DNA of 64,000 bases from NCBI RefSeq assembly GCF_017948455.1, contig NZ_JAFFSU010000003.1, positions 310,001 to 374,000 on the forward strand. Direction: 5' to 3'. Positions 37,509 through 45,296 of this stretch are shown in pieces. The notes beneath the pieces are model-generated. The model did no database searches. It saw nothing but the letters and a program-made list of their open reading frames with translations, and was not told the origin of the DNA. This DNA is from Streptomyces sp. GESEQ-4. Lineage in GTDB: Bacteria > Actinomycetota > Actinomycetes > Streptomycetales > Streptomycetaceae. The stretch's first letter is position 1. Each line of letters opens with the position of its first letter. A program made the translations under genes and the position numbers.

Positions 37509-37873
37509 GGTTTGCCTCCGGCGGTACGCGTCCTGAGGGAGGGACGCTGAGGGTTACGTCGGTGCTGCTGAGGGTTTTGTTCGGTGCCGTCGGTTCGGCG
37601 GTGGTGCTTCGGCAGCGCTTTGTGGCGCGGGAGGTTGCCTGTGACGCAGGCGTCCGGGCGCGCAGGCCGGAGGGGCTTGCGGGGACAGCCGACGTACGAA
37701 TGGTCTCTGCACGCCGGCCGCCCGGACAACTTCAACGTATGACACCGCGTGTCACCCCGCAAGGCACTGAGTGCCAGAAGTTGCTCTCAGGTGAAATCTT
37801 TACGTAACAAATGAGCGATGATCGATCGAACGGCCCCTGAAATCTGCTCGAAAAGGGGCTCTGACATGCCAAA
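37509..37873. promoter_or_regulatory. Leader region of the ccr operon with TGACAC-N3-GTGTCA palindrome
   Basis: This gap of about 365 bp contains no supportable gene. TGACACCGCGTGTCA at 37740-37754 is a perfect palindrome with 6-bp arms. The stretch 37780-37870 is A/T-rich for the window and probably holds upstream promoter elements. The TetR protein encoded next to it is the obvious candidate binder. Confidence 0.5.
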
Positions 37874-37897
37874 ACGGCCACCCCGTGGGGTGGCCGT
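37874..37897. terminator. Terminator of the TetR gene
   Basis: ACGGCCACCCC (37874-37884) and GGGGTGGCCGT (37887-37897) form an 11-bp perfect stem with a GT turn, followed in the minus-strand direction by TTTT. It separates the TetR gene from ccr. Confidence 0.85.
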
Positions 37898-37917
37898 CGT
37901 CACGCTTGCGAAGAGGC

Positions 37918-38730
37918 TCAGCGCTCCTTGAGGGCCTGCTCGATGGTGCGCATGACCTCGTCCAGCGGTGCGTCCGTGCGGGCTACCGTCACCAGCACCT
38001 CGCCCTGTGTGGACACCGTCGCGGCGGCGGGCTTCGGGGTGGCGGTGCGTCCGGCGCCGATGCCCGTGCCGAACGTCCTGCGTACGATCGCGAAGGCGTG
38101 GTCCAGCTGTGCCTCGACGTCGCCCTGGCCCCCGGCCCGCAGCCAGCGCCGCAGCACATGGTTGTGGGCGGTGACGACGGCGGACGCGGCGACCTCCGCG
38201 AGCAGCGGATCATCGTTGGCGTCGTCGTCGTGGGCGTGCTCGTCGAAGTGGCCCAGGAGATAGCGGGTGAACAGACGCTCGTAGCGGGCCACCGAGGCGA
38301 TCTCCGCCTCACGCAGGGTGGGCACCTCGCGCGTGAGCTTGTAGCGGGCGACCGAGATCTCCGGCCGGGCCGCGTACATCCGCATGACTTCCTTGATGCC
38401 GTTGCACACCGTGTCCAGCGGGTGCTCGTGCGCCGGCGCGGCATTGAGGACCGCCTCGGCACGGATCAGCGTGTCGTCGTGGTCCGGGAAGATCGCCTCT
38501 TCCTTGGAGCGGAAGTGCCGGAAGAACGTACGGCGGGCGACCCCGGCCCGGGCCGCGATCTCGTCGACGGTGGTCGCCTCGTACCCCTTGGTCGCGAACA
38601 ACTCCATCGCCGCGGCCGCCAGTTCCCGGCGCATCTTGAGCCGCTGGGCCGCGGCACGGCTGCCCGCGGCACTCTCCGGCGCGTCGGACGGCGTGGCTGG
38701 TGTACGTGAGGACTTGGCGGGCTGGGGCAT
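37918..38730 (-). CDS. TetR-family regulator adjacent to the ethylmalonyl-CoA operon
   Basis: This is a 270-residue repressor-type protein. After a flexible N-terminal tail, the TetR helix-turn-helix is at about 33-80 (RRELAAAAMELFATKGYEAT and TVDEIAARAGVARRTFFRHF). A ligand-binding helical domain follows, with an acidic insert HDDDANDD. The long C-terminal tail (about 45 residues, TPKPAAATVSTQGEVLVTVA) is unusual for the family. ATG 38730 is chosen; ATG 38748 is possible. Position between ccr and the 3-hydroxyacyl-CoA dehydrogenase gene, all on one strand, suggests it senses an acyl-CoA and controls this pathway. Confidence 0.92.
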   Translation of the reverse strand: MPQPAKSSRTPATPSDAPESAAGSRAAAQRLKMRRELAAAAMELFATKGYEATTVDEIAARAGVARRTFFRHFRSKEEAIFPDHDDTLIRAEAVLNAAPAHEHPLDTVCNGIKEVMRMYAARPEISVARYKLTREVPTLREAEIASVARYERLFTRYLLGHFDEHAHDDDANDDPLLAEVAASAVVTAHNHVLRRWLRAGGQGDVEAQLDHAFAIVRRTFGTGIGAGRTATPKPAAATVSTQGEVLVTVARTDAPLDEVMRTIEQALKER

Positions 38731-38914
38731 GACCCGAACGTACTGCATGTGCGCAGCTTGATGCGCATGTCCCTGGCTTCTCCCGCCCGCCCCGTCCGGG
38801 TTTCTCCCGCCCGCCCGGCCCTGCGGCCCCCCGCCCTGGAGGAGCGGGGGAACCGCGGTCGGATCGAGCAGGCCGCCCCAGTCCTCGGCGTCCCTGAACC
38901 AGTCGCCGGGACGA
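38731..38914. promoter_or_regulatory. Promoter region of the TetR gene
   Basis: CATGTGCGCA (38746-38755) faces TGCGCATG (38762-38769) across six bases, an inverted repeat with a two-base difference, overlapping the likely start region. It could be an autoregulatory site; evidence is weak. Confidence 0.3.
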
Positions 38915-40720
38915 TCAGCGCCGGGCATATTCGCGGAAGCCGCGGCCCGTCTTGCGGCCGAGGCAGCCCGCGGCCACCAGGTGCTCCAGGAGCGGCGCCG
39001 GAGCGAGGCCCGGGTCGCGGAACTCGCGGTGCAGGACCTTCTCGATGGCCAGCGAGACATCGAGGCCGACGACGTCCAGCAGCTCGAAGGGGCCCATCGG
39101 GTAGCCGCCGCCCAGCTTCATCGCCGCGTCGATGTCGTCCAGCGACGCGTAGTGCTCCTGCACCATCTTGATCGCGTTGTTGAGGTACGGGAAAAGCAAC
39201 GCGTTGACGATGAACCCGGCCCGGTCGCCGCAGTCCACCGCGTGCTTCTTGATCTTGACGCAGACCTCGTGAACCGTCGAGTGGACGTCCTCGGCCGTGA
39301 GCACCGTACGGACCACCTCGACCAGCTTCATCGCCGGTGCCGGGTTGAAGAAATGCATGCCGATCACGTCCTGCGGGCGCGAGGTCGCGCGGGCGCAGGC
39401 GACGACCGGCAGCGAGGAGGTCGTCGTCGCGAGGACCGCGCCCGGCTTGCAGACCTTGTCCAGCGTCGCGAACAGCTGCTGCTTGATCTCCAGGTCCTCG
39501 GCGACCGCCTCCACGGCCAGATCGACCTCGGCGAAGGAGTCGTACGAGCCCGCCGGGGCGATCCGGTCCAGGGTCTGTGCGGCGGCCTCCGCGGTCATCC
39601 GGCCCTTGTCGACAGAGCGCGAAAGAGACTTGCCGATACGGGCCTTGGCGGCCTGCGCCTTCTCCTCGCTGCGCGCGGCGAGGACGACCTCGTACCCGGC
39701 CTTGGCGAAGACCTCGGCGATACCGGATGCCATGGTGCCGGAACCGGCGACACCGACGGAGCGGACGGGGCGGCCGGGGGTGTCCAGGCCGCCGGCCAGC
39801 GGGGTGAGCGCGTCCCGCACGACGGTCGCGCTGCCCGGAGCCTCGTAGGTGTAGAAGCCGCGGCCCGACTTGCGGCCGGTCAGGCCCGCCTCGCTGAGCT
39901 GCCTGAGGATCGGGGCGGGGGCGTGCAGGCGGTCGTGGGAGGCGGCGTACATGGCCTCCAGGACCGTACGGGCCGTGTCGACGCCGATCAGGTCCAGCAG
40001 CGCGAGCGGGCCCATCGGCAGTCCGCAGCCGAGCTTCATCGCGGCGTCGATGTCCTCGCGGGAGGCGTACTTGGCCTCGTACATCGCGGCGGCCTGGTTG
40101 AGATAGCCGAACAGCAGCCCGTCCGCGACGAATCCGGGACGGTCGCCGACCGCGACGGGCTCCTTGCCGAGGTCCAGGGCGAGGTTGGTGACCGCGTCGA
40201 CGGCGGTGGGCGCGGTCAGCACGGACGAGACGACCTCGACCAGGCGCATCGCCGGGGCCGGGTTGAAGAAGTGCAGGCCCAGCACGCGCTCCGGGTGGGC
40301 CGAGTCGGCGGCCAGCCGGGTGACGGAGAGGGCGTTGGTGCCGGTCGCCAGGATCGTCTCGGGCCGGACGATCCCGTCGAGCTCACGGAAGATCTGCTGC
40401 TTGATCTCGTACGACTCCGGAGCCACCTCGATGACCAGCTCCGCGTCGGCCGCGGACCGCAGGTCGGTGGAAGTGCGGACGCGGGCGAGGATGTCCGCGC
40501 GCTCCTGCTCGGTCAGCCGGCCGCGCTCAACCGCGCGGGCGGTCGAGGACTCCAGGGCGGCGACGGACCGGGCGGCCGCGGCCTCGCTGATGTCGATGCC
40601 GACGACCTCGCGGCCGGCTTTGGCGAGGACCTCGGCGATGCCGGTGCCCATCGTGCCGAGGCCGACGACGGCAATGGTCTTGAGCGGGGACAGAGGGGTG
40701 TGGGACTGGGGAGTGGCCAT
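38915..40720 (-). CDS. Double-length 3-hydroxybutyryl-CoA / 3-hydroxyacyl-CoA dehydrogenase
   Basis: This 601-residue protein contains two complete 3-hydroxyacyl-CoA dehydrogenases in tandem. Each half has its own NAD-binding motif (GLGTMGTGIAEVLAKAG near residue 20; GSGTMASGIAEVFAKAG near 320) and its own active-site histidine segment LHFFNPAPAMRLVEVV or MHFFNPAPAMKLVEVV. Each also has a C-terminal dimer domain (MKLGCGLPMGPLALLDLIG; MKLGGGYPMGPFELLDVVG). The enzyme interconverts acetoacetyl-CoA and 3-hydroxybutyryl-CoA, feeding crotonyl-CoA to Ccr. ATG 40720 follows CAGGAG; the frame upstream is not needed. It is likely an internally duplicated ancestral gene and is known in related Streptomyces. 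Confidence 0.94.
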   Translation of the reverse strand: MATPQSHTPLSPLKTIAVVGLGTMGTGIAEVLAKAGREVVGIDISEAAAARSVAALESSTARAVERGRLTEQERADILARVRTSTDLRSAADAELVIEVAPESYEIKQQIFRELDGIVRPETILATGTNALSVTRLAADSAHPERVLGLHFFNPAPAMRLVEVVSSVLTAPTAVDAVTNLALDLGKEPVAVGDRPGFVADGLLFGYLNQAAAMYEAKYASREDIDAAMKLGCGLPMGPLALLDLIGVDTARTVLEAMYAASHDRLHAPAPILRQLSEAGLTGRKSGRGFYTYEAPGSATVVRDALTPLAGGLDTPGRPVRSVGVAGSGTMASGIAEVFAKAGYEVVLAARSEEKAQAAKARIGKSLSRSVDKGRMTAEAAAQTLDRIAPAGSYDSFAEVDLAVEAVAEDLEIKQQLFATLDKVCKPGAVLATTTSSLPVVACARATSRPQDVIGMHFFNPAPAMKLVEVVRTVLTAEDVHSTVHEVCVKIKKHAVDCGDRAGFIVNALLFPYLNNAIKMVQEHYASLDDIDAAMKLGGGYPMGPFELLDVVGLDVSLAIEKVLHREFRDPGLAPAPLLEHLVAAGCLGRKTGRGFREYARR

Positions 40721-41091
40721 CGCGGGACTCCTGGTGAGGGTGACGACTGGGAGCGCGACCGGGTGCGCCAAGAGGCGCACGCCGGTTGCCTGTTGAGGAG
40801 TGCGGGTGTTGCCGGGCTGCGAGCGCACACGCCCGGTGCCGGCACCGCGGGCGTGCACACGCCCGGGGAGCGGCGGATCGACCGGCCCTGTCCCGGAGCC
40901 GGGTCCTGCTGAGGTACGCGATGTACCGAACCGACCAGCACTCACGACGGCTGCGTCACCAGGCCGTCATAAGCAAATCCGCGAGTGGGTAACTCGCTCG
41001 TCTGAGCTTAACCCGCGGGTAACGAGCGCGCCAGCCCCCGAGTTTGTGATGTAGGTCCCGACGCGACGGCGGCGCGTCTACGCTCGCCCTC
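40721..41091. promoter_or_regulatory. Divergent region with GGGTAAC repeats and a palindrome
   Basis: This 371-bp gap separates the dehydrogenase and HEAT-repeat genes. GGGTAAC occurs at 40987 and 41017, and TTAACCC lies at 41008, making the 10-bp palindrome ACCCGCGGGT (41011-41020) between the last two. Further left, GCACACGCCCGG occurs twice (about 40827 and 40856) with an inverse copy between. No gene is supportable here. Confidence 0.45.
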
Positions 41092-41667
41092 ATGGACGAA
41101 GAGTTGCGATCAGTCACGGAGCGTTTACGTCAGGAGTCGGCGGCATCGGCGACGTACGAGCACCTCGTCGCCACCGACGACCACGACGAACTGGCCGATG
41201 TGCTCACCGCGCCCGGACAGCCGCTGTGGGCCAGGGAGTTGGCCGCCTTCCGGCTGGGCCTGGCCGGCGACCGCCGCGCCTTCGAGGCTCTCGTCCTCCT
41301 CCTCAACCACCGCGACCCGCAGCGCTGCGCCTCCGCCGCCCACGCCCTGGCCCGCCTCGGCGACCCCCGCACCGCCCGGGCGGCAGCCGCCCTCGCCACC
41401 AACGAACTCCGCGTCGCCTACGCCCTCCACCCGGTACGCCTCCTCACCCACCTCGCCGCCCCCGAATCCGTCCCCGCCCTCATCACCACCCTGGAACGCC
41501 GCCTCCGCCCCCACGACCCCTACCGCAAAGTCGCCCTCGCCTGCGTGGACGGCCTCGGCACCCTGGGCGACCCCCGTGCAAGACCCGTCCTCAAAGAAGC
41601 CCTCGCCCACCCCGCCCTCGCGGAGGCAGCGGTACGCGCTCTGGCACGGATTCCGGAGGAGGGGTGA
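41092..41667 (+). CDS. HEAT-repeat protein with a TTA codon near its start
   Basis: This is a 191-residue all-helical protein made of HEAT/PBS-lyase-type repeats. Successive units such as ELAAFRLGLAGDRRAFEALV, CASAAHALARLGDPRTARAA and LACVDGLGTLGDPRARPVLK end with AVRALARIPEEG. Such proteins usually mediate protein-protein contacts. Codon 12 (41125-41127) is TTA, so translation should depend on the bldA leucyl-tRNA in Streptomyces. No ribosome site precedes the ATG, and TACGCT at 41078 is well placed as a -10 for a leaderless transcript. No catalytic motif is visible. Confidence 0.88.
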   Translation: MDEELRSVTERLRQESAASATYEHLVATDDHDELADVLTAPGQPLWARELAAFRLGLAGDRRAFEALVLLLNHRDPQRCASAAHALARLGDPRTARAAAALATNELRVAYALHPVRLLTHLAAPESVPALITTLERRLRPHDPYRKVALACVDGLGTLGDPRARPVLKEALAHPALAEAAVRALARIPEEG

Positions 41668-41721
41668 GCCGTCAGCCCGCGAGCTCCTTCATATAGCCGC
41701 CCGCTCGTAGAAGCGCCGCGC

Positions 41722-41772
41722 GCGGGCGTTGCCCTTGTGCCCATGGTGGGCCATGGGTCTGACAACGCCCGC
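41722..41772. terminator. Nested double hairpin between HEAT-repeat and peptidase genes
   Basis: GCGGGCGTTG (41722-41731) pairs with CAACGCCCGC (41763-41772); inside the loop CCCATGG (41740-41746) pairs with CCATGGG (41751-41757). It lies between convergent genes. Confidence 0.75.
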
Positions 41773-41786
41773 CCCCGACGGTCCGC

Positions 41787-43358
41787 TCAGCCGCGGAAGC
41801 CGAGCATGCCGTGCAGTGTCGCGCCGCGGGACGCGGTCGACTCCGAGTTCAGCGGTTGAGGATCGGGCAGCGCGGCGCACACCGCGTCGGCCTCACCGCC
41901 TCCGCGCGGCACCGTGCCGTCGGTCAGATACGCCGCCAGGTGCTTGTCCAGACAGGCGTTGCCGCTCAGCGAGATGCCGTGGTTTCCGCCGCCCTGCTCG
42001 ACCACCAGGCTGGAGCCGCGCAGCAACCGGTGGAGCGTCACGCCGCCTTCGTACGGAGTGGCCGCGTCGTCGGTCGCCTGGAACAGCAGCGCCGGCGGCA
42101 GCTTGCCGTTGGCGACGTTCACCGGGTCCAGCGAGTCCGTCGGCCAGAACGCGCACGGCGCGTTGTACCAGGCGTTGTTCCAGGTCATGAACGGTGCCTT
42201 CGCGTACACCGCCCAGTTGTCCTTGCGCCACTGGTGCCAGTCGCGTGGCCAGTCCGCGTCACGGCACTGCACCGACGCGTAGATGCTGTACCCGTTGTCG
42301 CCCGCGGGGTCGATGGCCGCGAAGTTCTCGTACGACTCGACCAACGGGTCGGCGTTCTTGTCGTTCACATAGGCCGCGAACGCCTCGGCGAGGTAGGGCC
42401 AGTAGCCGTTGTAGTAACCGCCCGGGAGGAAGGTGTCCTCCAGCTCGGTGGCGCCCACCTTCCCGCCGGCCGGCTTCTTGGCCAGCGCCGCCCGCATCGC
42501 GTACCACTTGGCCTCGATCCTGGCCGGGTCGGTGCCGAGCTGGTACGTCGAGTCGTGCTTGGCGACCCACGCCATGAAGGCGCGGTGACGGTCGTTGAAG
42601 GCGTAGTCCTGGTCGAGGTTGTTCTCGTACCAGACCCCCGTGGGGTCGACGATCGAGTCCAGGACCAGACGTCGTACGCGCTCCGGGTAGAGCTTCCCGT
42701 AGACCGCGCCCAGATAAGTCCCGTACGAGTAGCCGAAGTAGTTGATCTTCTTCGCGCCCAGGGCCTTCCGGATCGCGTCCATGTCTCGCACGGCGCTGAC
42801 CGTGTTGATGTACGGCAGCACATCCGCGTACTTCTGGCCGCAGGCCTTGGCGAAGGACTTGGCGCGGACGAGGTTGGCCTTCTCGATCGCCGGTGTGCTG
42901 GGTACGGAGTCCGGTCGCACCGGGTTGAAGTAGCCGGGCGAGCAGTCGAGGGCGGGCTTGCTCGCGCCCACCCCGCGCGGGTCGAAGCCTATGACGTCGT
43001 ACTGGGCCGCGACCGCCTTGGGCAGTGTGGAGGCGACGAATCCGGCGAGCCCCAGACCGCTGCCGCCGGGGCCGCCGGGGTTGACCAGCAGCGGGCCCTG
43101 GTACGTCTTCGCGGTGTGCGGGACGCGGGACAGAGCGAGGGTGATCTGCCGCCCGTGCGGCTTCGCATGGTCGAGCGGCACCTTGAGGGACGCGCACTGG
43201 AGCGTCGGATAGTCGGTGGTGCCGCATTTCTTCCAGCTGAGTTTCGCGGCGAGTGCGGTGTCCGTGGCCTGCGGGGCGCTGGCGTCGGCGGGGACGGCCG
43301 TGACGGTCCCGGCCAGCACGACGGCGGCGCCGCAGAGCAAGGCTGCGCGTTTTCTCAT
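41787..43358 (-). CDS. Secreted TAP-family alpha/beta-hydrolase (tripeptidyl aminopeptidase type)
   Basis: This is a 523-residue exported peptidase. A Sec signal peptide spans about residues 1-27 (MRKRAALLCGAAVVLAGTVT, cleavage near ADA-S). The alpha/beta-hydrolase core contains the oxyanion segment NPGGPGGSG, the nucleophile Ser211 in GYSYGTYLG, an aspartate in LFQATDDAATPYEGG, and the histidine in GGGNHGIS near the C terminus, which is the TAP-like domain. Relatives release tripeptides from protein N termini (Tap, SlpD, SlpE). The end is close to the double hairpin, and a second nested hairpin lies upstream. Confidence 0.93.
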   Translation of the reverse strand: MRKRAALLCGAAVVLAGTVTAVPADASAPQATDTALAAKLSWKKCGTTDYPTLQCASLKVPLDHAKPHGRQITLALSRVPHTAKTYQGPLLVNPGGPGGSGLGLAGFVASTLPKAVAAQYDVIGFDPRGVGASKPALDCSPGYFNPVRPDSVPSTPAIEKANLVRAKSFAKACGQKYADVLPYINTVSAVRDMDAIRKALGAKKINYFGYSYGTYLGAVYGKLYPERVRRLVLDSIVDPTGVWYENNLDQDYAFNDRHRAFMAWVAKHDSTYQLGTDPARIEAKWYAMRAALAKKPAGGKVGATELEDTFLPGGYYNGYWPYLAEAFAAYVNDKNADPLVESYENFAAIDPAGDNGYSIYASVQCRDADWPRDWHQWRKDNWAVYAKAPFMTWNNAWYNAPCAFWPTDSLDPVNVANGKLPPALLFQATDDAATPYEGGVTLHRLLRGSSLVVEQGGGNHGISLSGNACLDKHLAAYLTDGTVPRGGGEADAVCAALPDPQPLNSESTASRGATLHGMLGFRG

Positions 43359-43444
43359 GGAGTCCTCCCAGGACGGAGGGGTTTCGGACCGCGAGGGTCA
43401 CGGTCCACGCCGCATCGTCCCGGAAAGCGCCCCCGGAAGAGCAT

Positions 43445-43490
43445 GTTCTGGCAAGACTTGACCCAATCGGGTCGCGAGATGCGCCAGAAC
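43445..43490. terminator. Nested hairpin between the radical-SAM and peptidase genes
   Basis: GTTCTGGC (43445-43452) pairs with GCCAGAAC (43483-43490), and inside it GACCC-AATC-GGGTC forms a second stem (43460-43473). It lies immediately after the stop of the minus-strand radical-SAM gene and may end its transcript or act as an operator for the next gene. Confidence 0.55.
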
Positions 43491-43494
43491 GCTC

Positions 43495-44532
43495 CTAAAT
43501 GAGCGAAAGTTGGGTCGGTTCGGTCAGATCCGGTCCTACGGGGTCAGGTTCCCGGACCCGTCGCGGCATGCCCCCGTCCGCGGGGCCGATGCCGTACTCC
43601 TGGGCCAGTTCATGGACCTGACGGGTGATCCGGCGCTGGTACCACTTCGGCGCGTACGCACCGGCCGCGTACAGCCGCTCGTAACGACGCACCAGATACG
43701 GGTGGTGCTGGCCCAGCCAGGCCATGAACCACTCGCGTGCGCCGGGGCGCAGATGCAGCACCAGCGGCGTGACCGAGGTGGCCCCGGCGGCCGCGATCGC
43801 CCGCACGGTCGCCCGGAGCCGGTCCGGATGGTCGCTCAGGAACGGCAGCACCGGCGCCATCAGAACCCCGCACCCGATGCCGTGCTCGCCCAGGGTCCGT
43901 ACGACGTCCAGCCGGCGCTCCGGCGCGGGCGTGCCCGGCTCGACGGTGCGCCACAGCTCGGGGTCGGTGAAGCCGACCGAGACGGAGATGCCGACGTCCG
44001 TCATCCGGGAGGCCTGCTTGAGCAGTTCGAGGTCGCGCAGGATCAGTGTGCCCTTGGTCAGGATCGAGAAGGGGTTCGCGTGGTCGCGCAGGGCGGTGAG
44101 GATGCCCGGCATCAGGGCATACCGTCCCTCGGCACGCTGATAGCAGTCGACGTTCGTGCCCATCGCGATGTGCTCGCCCTGCCAGCGGCGTGAGCCGAGC
44201 TGACGGCGCAGCAGCTCCGGGGCGTTCACCTTGACCACGATCTGGGAGTCGAAGTCGATCCCGGTGTCGAGGTCGAGATAGGTGTGCGTCTTGCGGGCGA
44301 AGCAGTAGACGCACGCGTGCGTGCAGCCCCGATAGGGGTTGACCGTCCAGTCGAAGGACATGCGGGAGACCCCCGGCACCCGGTTGATGATCGAGCGGGC
44401 TCGCACCTCGTGGAAGGTGATCCCGCGGAACTCGGGCGTGTCGAAGGTGCGGGTGACCACAGAGTCCGCGCCGAACAGCGCGGCATCGGTCTGGCTGCCG
44501 CCGGACTTCACTGTGAGGTTCTCCCAGCGCAT
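43495..44532 (-). CDS. Rv2578c-family radical SAM protein (SplB-related)
   Basis: This is a 345-residue radical S-adenosylmethionine protein. The iron-sulfur cluster cysteines are Cys70, Cys74 and Cys77 in RGCTHACVYCFARKTH, a CxxxCxxC pattern, followed by FSILTKGTLILRDLELL and MTDVGISVSVGFTDPELWRT, which resemble spore-photoproduct-lyase-type proteins. The mycobacterial homologue Rv2578c belongs to the LexA (SOS) regulon as I recall, and a LexA-like box is present at 44563-44578 upstream of this gene too, so a role in DNA repair is likely. The start ATG 44532 follows GAGGAGGCGTC. The longer frame to 44721 crosses the promoter. Confidence 0.92.
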   Translation of the reverse strand: MRWENLTVKSGGSQTDAALFGADSVVTRTFDTPEFRGITFHEVRARSIINRVPGVSRMSFDWTVNPYRGCTHACVYCFARKTHTYLDLDTGIDFDSQIVVKVNAPELLRRQLGSRRWQGEHIAMGTNVDCYQRAEGRYALMPGILTALRDHANPFSILTKGTLILRDLELLKQASRMTDVGISVSVGFTDPELWRTVEPGTPAPERRLDVVRTLGEHGIGCGVLMAPVLPFLSDHPDRLRATVRAIAAAGATSVTPLVLHLRPGAREWFMAWLGQHHPYLVRRYERLYAAGAYAPKWYQRRITRQVHELAQEYGIGPADGGMPRRVREPDPVGPDLTEPTQLSLI

Positions 44533-44562
44533 GACGCCTCCTCGGTAGCGGTGCGTCCCGAT

Positions 44563-44578
44563 TGAAACACGTGTTCGA
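44563..44578. promoter_or_regulatory. LexA/SOS-box-like site
   Basis: TGAAACACGTGTTCGA matches the actinobacterial SOS consensus TCGAAC-N4-GTTCGA at 10 of 12 fixed positions, and its ACGT centre fits the RNRY pattern of the Bacillus-type box. It is centred 38 bp upstream of the radical-SAM start codon, in the 169-bp gap shared with the SRPBCC gene. Confidence 0.65.
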
Positions 44579-44701
44579 ATTATCGGGCAAGGGCAGTTTC
44601 TGATCGCTTCGGACGCCCGGGGGCACCCCGATTTGGGCCGCCGGGGAGCGGGGTGGTTGGCTTGCCCCCGCCCCCGAAAAACCAGGTCCTGGAGGAAGTC
44701 A

Positions 44702-45145
44702 ATGGCGCAGGTCGAGGCCACTACGGAGCGGGTCGTCGCGGCGGACGCGGAGAAGGTGTTCGACGCCCTCGCCGACTACAGCGGCACCCGCGCGAAGCTG
44801 CTGCCCGAGCACTTCAGCGAGTACGAGGTGCGCGAGGGCGGCGACGGCGAGGGCACCCTCGTGCACTGGAAGCTCCAGGCCACCAGCAAGCGCGTGCGCG
44901 ACTGCCTCCTGGAGGTCAGCGAGCCCACCGACGGCGAACTCGTCGAGAAGGACCGCAACTCCACCATGGTCACCACCTGGCGGGTCACCCCGGCCGGCGA
45001 GGGCAACTCGCGGGTCGTCGTGCACACCACCTGGAAGGGTGCCGGCGGTATCGGCGGCTTCTTCGAGAAGACCTTCGCGCCCAAGGGGCTCGGCCGGATC
45101 TACGACGCGGTGCTCGCCAAGCTCGCCGCCGAGGTCGAGAAGTAG
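44702..45145 (+). CDS. SRPBCC (START-like) family protein
   Basis: This 147-residue protein has the polyketide-cyclase/START-like fold. It begins VEATTERVVAADAEKVFDALADYSG, continues with beta strands containing LVHWKLQATSKRVRDCLLEV and TTWRVTPAGEGNSRVVVHTT, and ends in the long C-terminal helix GLGRIYDAVLAKLAAEVEK. These proteins bind hydrophobic ligands in a cavity; no catalytic function can be assigned. ATG 44702 follows GGAGGA. It is divergent from the radical-SAM gene, so a LexA-like box lies upstream of it as well. Confidence 0.9.
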   Translation: MAQVEATTERVVAADAEKVFDALADYSGTRAKLLPEHFSEYEVREGGDGEGTLVHWKLQATSKRVRDCLLEVSEPTDGELVEKDRNSTMVTTWRVTPAGEGNSRVVVHTTWKGAGGIGGFFEKTFAPKGLGRIYDAVLAKLAAEVEK

Positions 45146-45296
45146 CTCAAGGTGCCTGTTTCTCAAGGCCGTTGGCGTCTCACCGGTTCGAGTGGAACTC
45201 CTGGCCGACCGGCATGATGCCGTAACTCGTCGCGCTTGCTCGTAGTTGTCGCTTTTACGCGGGAATTGTGCGGCAGCGCGACGAGGGGAGCGGTAC

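Noticed and set aside
34320..37550. A 1076-residue open frame on the + strand antisense to ecm and ccr
   Set aside because: It is a mirror-frame artefact of high-GC codon use; the minus-strand genes have conserved catalytic motifs.
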